This document shows positions 15,177 to 17,757 of a DNA stretch of 17,757 nucleotides, piece by piece. The position numbers were made by a program, and so were the translations under genes. Origin of the DNA: an uncultured Eubacteriales bacterium (lineage in GTDB: Bacteria; Bacillota; Clostridia; Oscillospirales; CAG-382); the NCBI GenBank assembly GCA_900546385.1, contig URCT01000047.1, forward strand, positions 1 through 17,757, given 5' to 3'. Numbering within the stretch: position 1 is the stretch's first letter; each line of letters begins with the position of its first letter. Below the pieces are notes generated by a model. It saw only the letters and a list, made by a program, of their open reading frames with translations, was not told the DNA's origin and searched no databases.

Positions 15177-15994
15177 AGAATTTTAATTTCACCAGCAAAC
15201 CGGTAAGACGACGGCGTCTTGCCGGTTTTTTTGCGGAACAGGTCGGAAAAATAGTGTTCGTCGGAAAAACCGGTTTGATAGGCAATGTCTTTGATGCGCA
15301 GATTGGTGTTTTTGAGAAGTGTTTTGGCTTGTTTGATGCGATTTTCGAGCAGATAATCGTAGGGCGTTAAGCCGAATTCCTTCTTGAAAATGCGGATGGT
15401 CTGCGAACGGCTCTTGTAGATAAGAGCCGAAAGCGTCTCTACCGAAACGGTCTCGGACAAATGCGTGTCGAGATAGGCTTTCATGCGTTCGGCTTCAGGC
15501 GAAAAGTGGGAAAGCGCGGTCTGTTCACGCTCGTACAGCTTTTGCAGCATTTTGTGAAAGATGAGCGCACAGTGTGCGTTGATCTGCTCCGGCTTGCCGC
15601 CGCCCTTGCAGAAACCTAGTATTTCCTCAAATTCCGCACGCAGGTTCATGTCCGGAAAATGCGCTTTGCCGTTTAGACGGTAGGTGCGCACAAGCTCTCC
15701 GACGAGAGGGCCGGCCGCGTTGAACCAAATTTTTTTCCAAGGCTCGCGTGCGTCGCTGTAATATTCGTGGTCATACCCGTATTCGAGCATATACACGTCG
15801 CCCTCTTTGGGGTGGTATTCCGTGCCGAGATAGTTTAACGTGCCGCTTCCCGAGAAAATGTATTCCATGCAGAAAACGGCGGATTTCGGACGATAGATGT
15901 GATACGAACCGTCACAATAGGAGATCCCGGCAATGTTGATATAAAACGGCTCGACAAGGTTGTAGGGCGATATATACTGAATTTCTTCTCTCAT
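15173..15994 (-). CDS. AraC family transcriptional regulator (GH2-linked)
   Basis: The 273-residue protein has an N-terminal cupin-type effector domain (about 10-100, with EGDVYMLEYGYDHEYYS at 64-80) and a C-terminal AraC/XylS domain (about 168-265). The second helix-turn-helix ends in the signature GFSDEHYFSDLFRKKTGKTPSSYR (positions 242-265). Of two in-frame starts, ATG 15994 is eight bases after AGGA while ATG 16000 is two, so 15994 is preferred. It diverges from the GH2 gene, with interlocked promoters between them, and is probably its local activator or repressor. It is clearly a different regulator from the one at 10787; the inducer is unknown. Confidence 0.92.
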   Translation of the reverse strand: MREEIQYISPYNLVEPFYINIAGISYCDGSYHIYRPKSAVFCMEYIFSGSGTLNYLGTEYHPKEGDVYMLEYGYDHEYYSDAREPWKKIWFNAAGPLVGELVRTYRLNGKAHFPDMNLRAEFEEILGFCKGGGKPEQINAHCALIFHKMLQKLYEREQTALSHFSPEAERMKAYLDTHLSETVSVETLSALIYKSRSQTIRIFKKEFGLTPYDYLLENRIKQAKTLLKNTNLRIKDIAYQTGFSDEHYFSDLFRKKTGKTPSSYRFAGEIKIL

Positions 15995-16029
15995 GCGCAT
16001 ATTCCTAACGATTTTAGTGATATTATCTA

Positions 16030-16058
16030 TTTACTTCTTGTTATTATACGACTATAAT
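16030..16058 (+). promoter_or_regulatory. Candidate promoter of the GH2 gene
   Basis: TTTACT (16030-16035) and a perfect TATAAT (16053-16058) are 17 bases apart. The -35 is only a four-of-six match, typical of promoters needing an activator. It interlocks with the leftward promoter. Confidence 0.6.
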
Positions 16059-16060
16059 AA
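16041..16060. repeat. Dyad joining the two divergent -10 boxes
   Basis: TTATTATA (16041-16048) and TATAATAA (16053-16060) are perfect inverted arms around CGAC. Each arm contains the -10 hexamer of one of the opposed promoters. A second offset pair, TATACG (16045-16050) and CGTATA (16062-16067), overlaps it. Confidence 0.6.
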
Positions 16061-16071
16061 ACGTATACCAA
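16043..16071 (-). promoter_or_regulatory. Promoter of the GH2-linked araC-type gene
   Basis: On the minus strand TTGGTA (16071-16066) and a perfect TATAAT (16048-16043) are 17 bases apart, giving RNA from about 16036 and roughly 40 bases of leader. Confidence 0.72.
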
Positions 16072-16119
16072 GTGAATTTTGTAAACATTCAAAAATATAC
16101 CGCAAAGGAGTTATGAAAA

Positions 16120-17757
16120 ATGGCAAACATTACGATTCCGCGTCCCGAGTATCCACTGCCGCAATGGGAACGCACCCATTGGACCAACTTGAACGGCAAA
16201 TGGGAATTTGACTTCGATTTCGGCAAGAGCGCGCTTGAGCGCGGTCTGCAAAACGTGCCGAACGACGACCAAAAGCTTCCGCTTGAAATTAACGTTCCGT
16301 TCTGCCCGGAAAGCAAGCTCTCCGGCCTTGCTCATACCGATTTTATTCCGGCTGTCTGCTACCGCCGCAAGCTCACGCTTACCGAAAGCGACCTTTCGGG
16401 CGTGCTGTTCTTGCATTTCGGCGCCGTCGATTACAAAGCGACTGTATTTGTAAACGGCGAAAAGGTCGGCACGCATAAGGGCGGCTATTCCTCGTTCAAA
16501 ATGGATATCACCAAATTCGCCAAAGTCGGCGAAAACACGCTCTTTGTCTATGCCGAGGACGATGTCCGTTCGGGCAAGCAGCCGCGCGGCAAACAGGCCG
16601 TTCGTTTTTATTCCTCCGGCTGCGACTACACCCGTACCACCGGTATTTGGCAGACCGTATGGCTCGAAGCCGTGCCGAAAGCTTATATCGCAAACGCGAA
16701 ATACTATCCCGATATCCACGACGGCTCACTGACCGTGATCGGCGAAACGGTCGGCAATGGGGAAGTGACCTTAAAAACCTCCTTTGACGGCAAAGCCACC
16801 GGCGATGTTACCGTCAAAACCTGCGGCGGCAAATTCAAGGCCTATATCAAGCTTACCGAAAAGCACCTTTGGGAGCTTGGCAAGGGCGGCCTTTATGACC
16901 TTGAACTCACCTTCGGCGAAGATACCGTCAAGAGCTATTTCGGACTCCGCGAGGTTGCTTTGCAGGACGGCGCATTTCTCTTGAACGACAAAAAAGTGTT
17001 CCAGCGCACGGTGCTTGACCAAGGCTTCTATCCGGACGGCATCTATACCGCTCCGACCGATGCCGACCTTGTCAAGGACATTCAGTTGTCGCTCGACTGC
17101 GGCTTCAACGGTGCAAGACTGCACCAAAAGGTCTTTGAATCGCGCTTCTTATACCATTGCGACCGCATGGGCTATCTGGTCTGGGGCGAAGAAGGCAACT
17201 GGGGCATGAACTATCACGATCCTCAGGCAACCGAATTCTTCCTCAACGAATGGGCTGAGGTTGTTGCACGCGACTTTAACCATCCGGCCATCATCGGCTG
17301 GTGTCCGTTCAACGAAACATGGGGTTATATACAGCGCCACAGCATAACGACGGTTTTATCTACTATTTATCATTACACCAAGGCTGTTGATACCACCCGT
17401 CCCTGTATCGATACCAGCGGCAACTACCATGTGATAACGGATATTTACGATGTTCATGATTACAACCAAGATCCGGAATCCTTCAAGAAGAATTTCGACA
17501 GACTTCCGGCGGAGGGGTATCTCCACGATCAGGTTGTCCGCAACGAAAAAGATCCCGAACAGACCTATGGCGGCGAACCGGTCTTTATGAGCGAATACGG
17601 CGGCATCCAATGGAACACCGACGGCAATTCCGGCTGGGGCTATGGCACCGCGCCCAAAACGCCCGAAGAATTTATCGAACGCTATCGCGGCCTGACCGAG
17701 GCTATGCTTTTCAATCCCAATATAATAATGGAATTCTGTCACATCAGTGAGCCATTT
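16120..17757 (+). CDS. GH2 family glycosidase, 3'-truncated by window edge
   Basis: The frame is open from ATG 16120 to the last base (546 codons) without a stop. AAAGGAG at 16104-16110 is nine bases before this ATG; the ATG at 16113 is too close and leads into a short frame. The protein has the glycoside hydrolase family 2 order: sugar-binding jelly roll (about 1-190, with YRRKLTL and FVNGEKVGTHKGGY), an immunoglobulin-like middle domain (about 190-290), and a TIM barrel. The barrel carries acid/base Glu399 in PFNETWG and nucleophile Glu492 in MSEYGG. The family includes beta-galactosidases, beta-glucuronidases and beta-mannosidases; which one is not decidable here. No signal peptide, so cytoplasmic. 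The final ten or so residues depart from the expected family pattern. Confidence 0.9.
   Translation, partial: MANITIPRPEYPLPQWERTHWTNLNGKWEFDFDFGKSALERGLQNVPNDDQKLPLEINVPFCPESKLSGLAHTDFIPAVCYRRKLTLTESDLSGVLFLHFGAVDYKATVFVNGEKVGTHKGGYSSFKMDITKFAKVGENTLFVYAEDDVRSGKQPRGKQAVRFYSSGCDYTRTTGIWQTVWLEAVPKAYIANAKYYPDIHDGSLTVIGETVGNGEVTLKTSFDGKATGDVTVKTCGGKFKAYIKLTEKHLWELGKGGLYDLELTFGEDTVKSYFGLREVALQDGAFLLNDKKVFQRTVLDQGFYPDGIYTAPTDADLVKDIQLSLDCGFNGARLHQKVFESRFLYHCDRMGYLVWGEEGNWGMNYHDPQATEFFLNEWAEVVARDFNHPAIIGWCPFNETWGYIQRHSITTVLSTIYHYTKAVDTTRPCIDTSGNYHVITDIYDVHDYNQDPESFKKNFDRLPAEGYLHDQVVRNEKDPEQTYGGEPVFMSEYGGIQWNTDGNSGWGYGTAPKTPEEFIERYRGLTEAMLFNPNIIMEFCHISEPF

Noticed and set aside
16113..16211. Short frame starting at ATG 16113
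   Set aside because: The ATG is only two bases from the ribosome site and the frame stops quickly; the GH2 frame from 16120 carries clear family motifs.

Overview
The window looks like chromosome from an uncultured or gut-type member of the Bacillota, class Clostridia. The reasons are Clostridia-like housekeeping proteins (CTP synthase, class II fructose-bisphosphate aldolase, uracil phosphoribosyltransferase, TlyA, UppP), strong AGGAGG-type ribosome binding sites, TTG/GTG starts beside ATG, tidy -35/-10 promoters with 17-base spacers, and a secreted protein with InlB-type repeats. Base composition is roughly balanced by eye. I see no tRNA, rRNA, CRISPR array, insertion sequence, integrase or phage gene.

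Layout. (1) Positions 1-1399 hold the C-terminal four fifths of pyrG and its terminator. (2) Positions 1400-4996 hold a regulated two-gene unit: an upstream region with two facing Spo0A-type boxes and a second dyad, a 1079-residue secreted modular surface protein, and 13 bases later a 43-residue acidic peptide, closed by a bidirectional terminator. (3) Positions 5038-7442 hold a leftward DMT/EamA exporter and a divergent rightward ApgM-type phosphoglycerate mutase (family also proposed to contain homoserine kinases). (4) Positions 7461-11612 hold a carbohydrate section: leftward GH130 phosphorylase, rightward class 3 lipase-like hydrolase, leftward GH30 glycosidase, and a divergent AraC-type regulator. 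(5) Positions 11631-13343 hold a leftward upp-fba pair. (6) Positions 13457-15176 hold rightward tlyA and uppP. (7) Positions 15173-17757 hold a leftward AraC-type regulator divergent from a GH2 glycosidase that runs off the right edge.

How the genes fit together. Two AraC/glycosidase pairs (AraC with GH30, AraC with GH2) each diverge from a compact promoter region, suggesting locally controlled use of two glycosides. The cytoplasmic GH130, GH30 and GH2 enzymes would feed sugars to glycolysis, where Fba and possibly ApgM act. PyrG and Upp serve pyrimidine supply, TlyA ribosomal RNA methylation, and UppP recycling of the undecaprenyl carrier for wall synthesis. No sugar transporter is visible, so uptake must be encoded elsewhere.

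The most unusual part is 1400-4996: a large adhesin- or carbohydrate-binding-like secreted protein coupled to a tiny acidic peptide, under what look like paired Spo0A boxes. Also notable are the interlocked divergent promoters at 16030-16071 and the 21-base-spaced direct repeat at the first AraC promoter. All family assignments come from reading the translated sequence; none was tested by database search.
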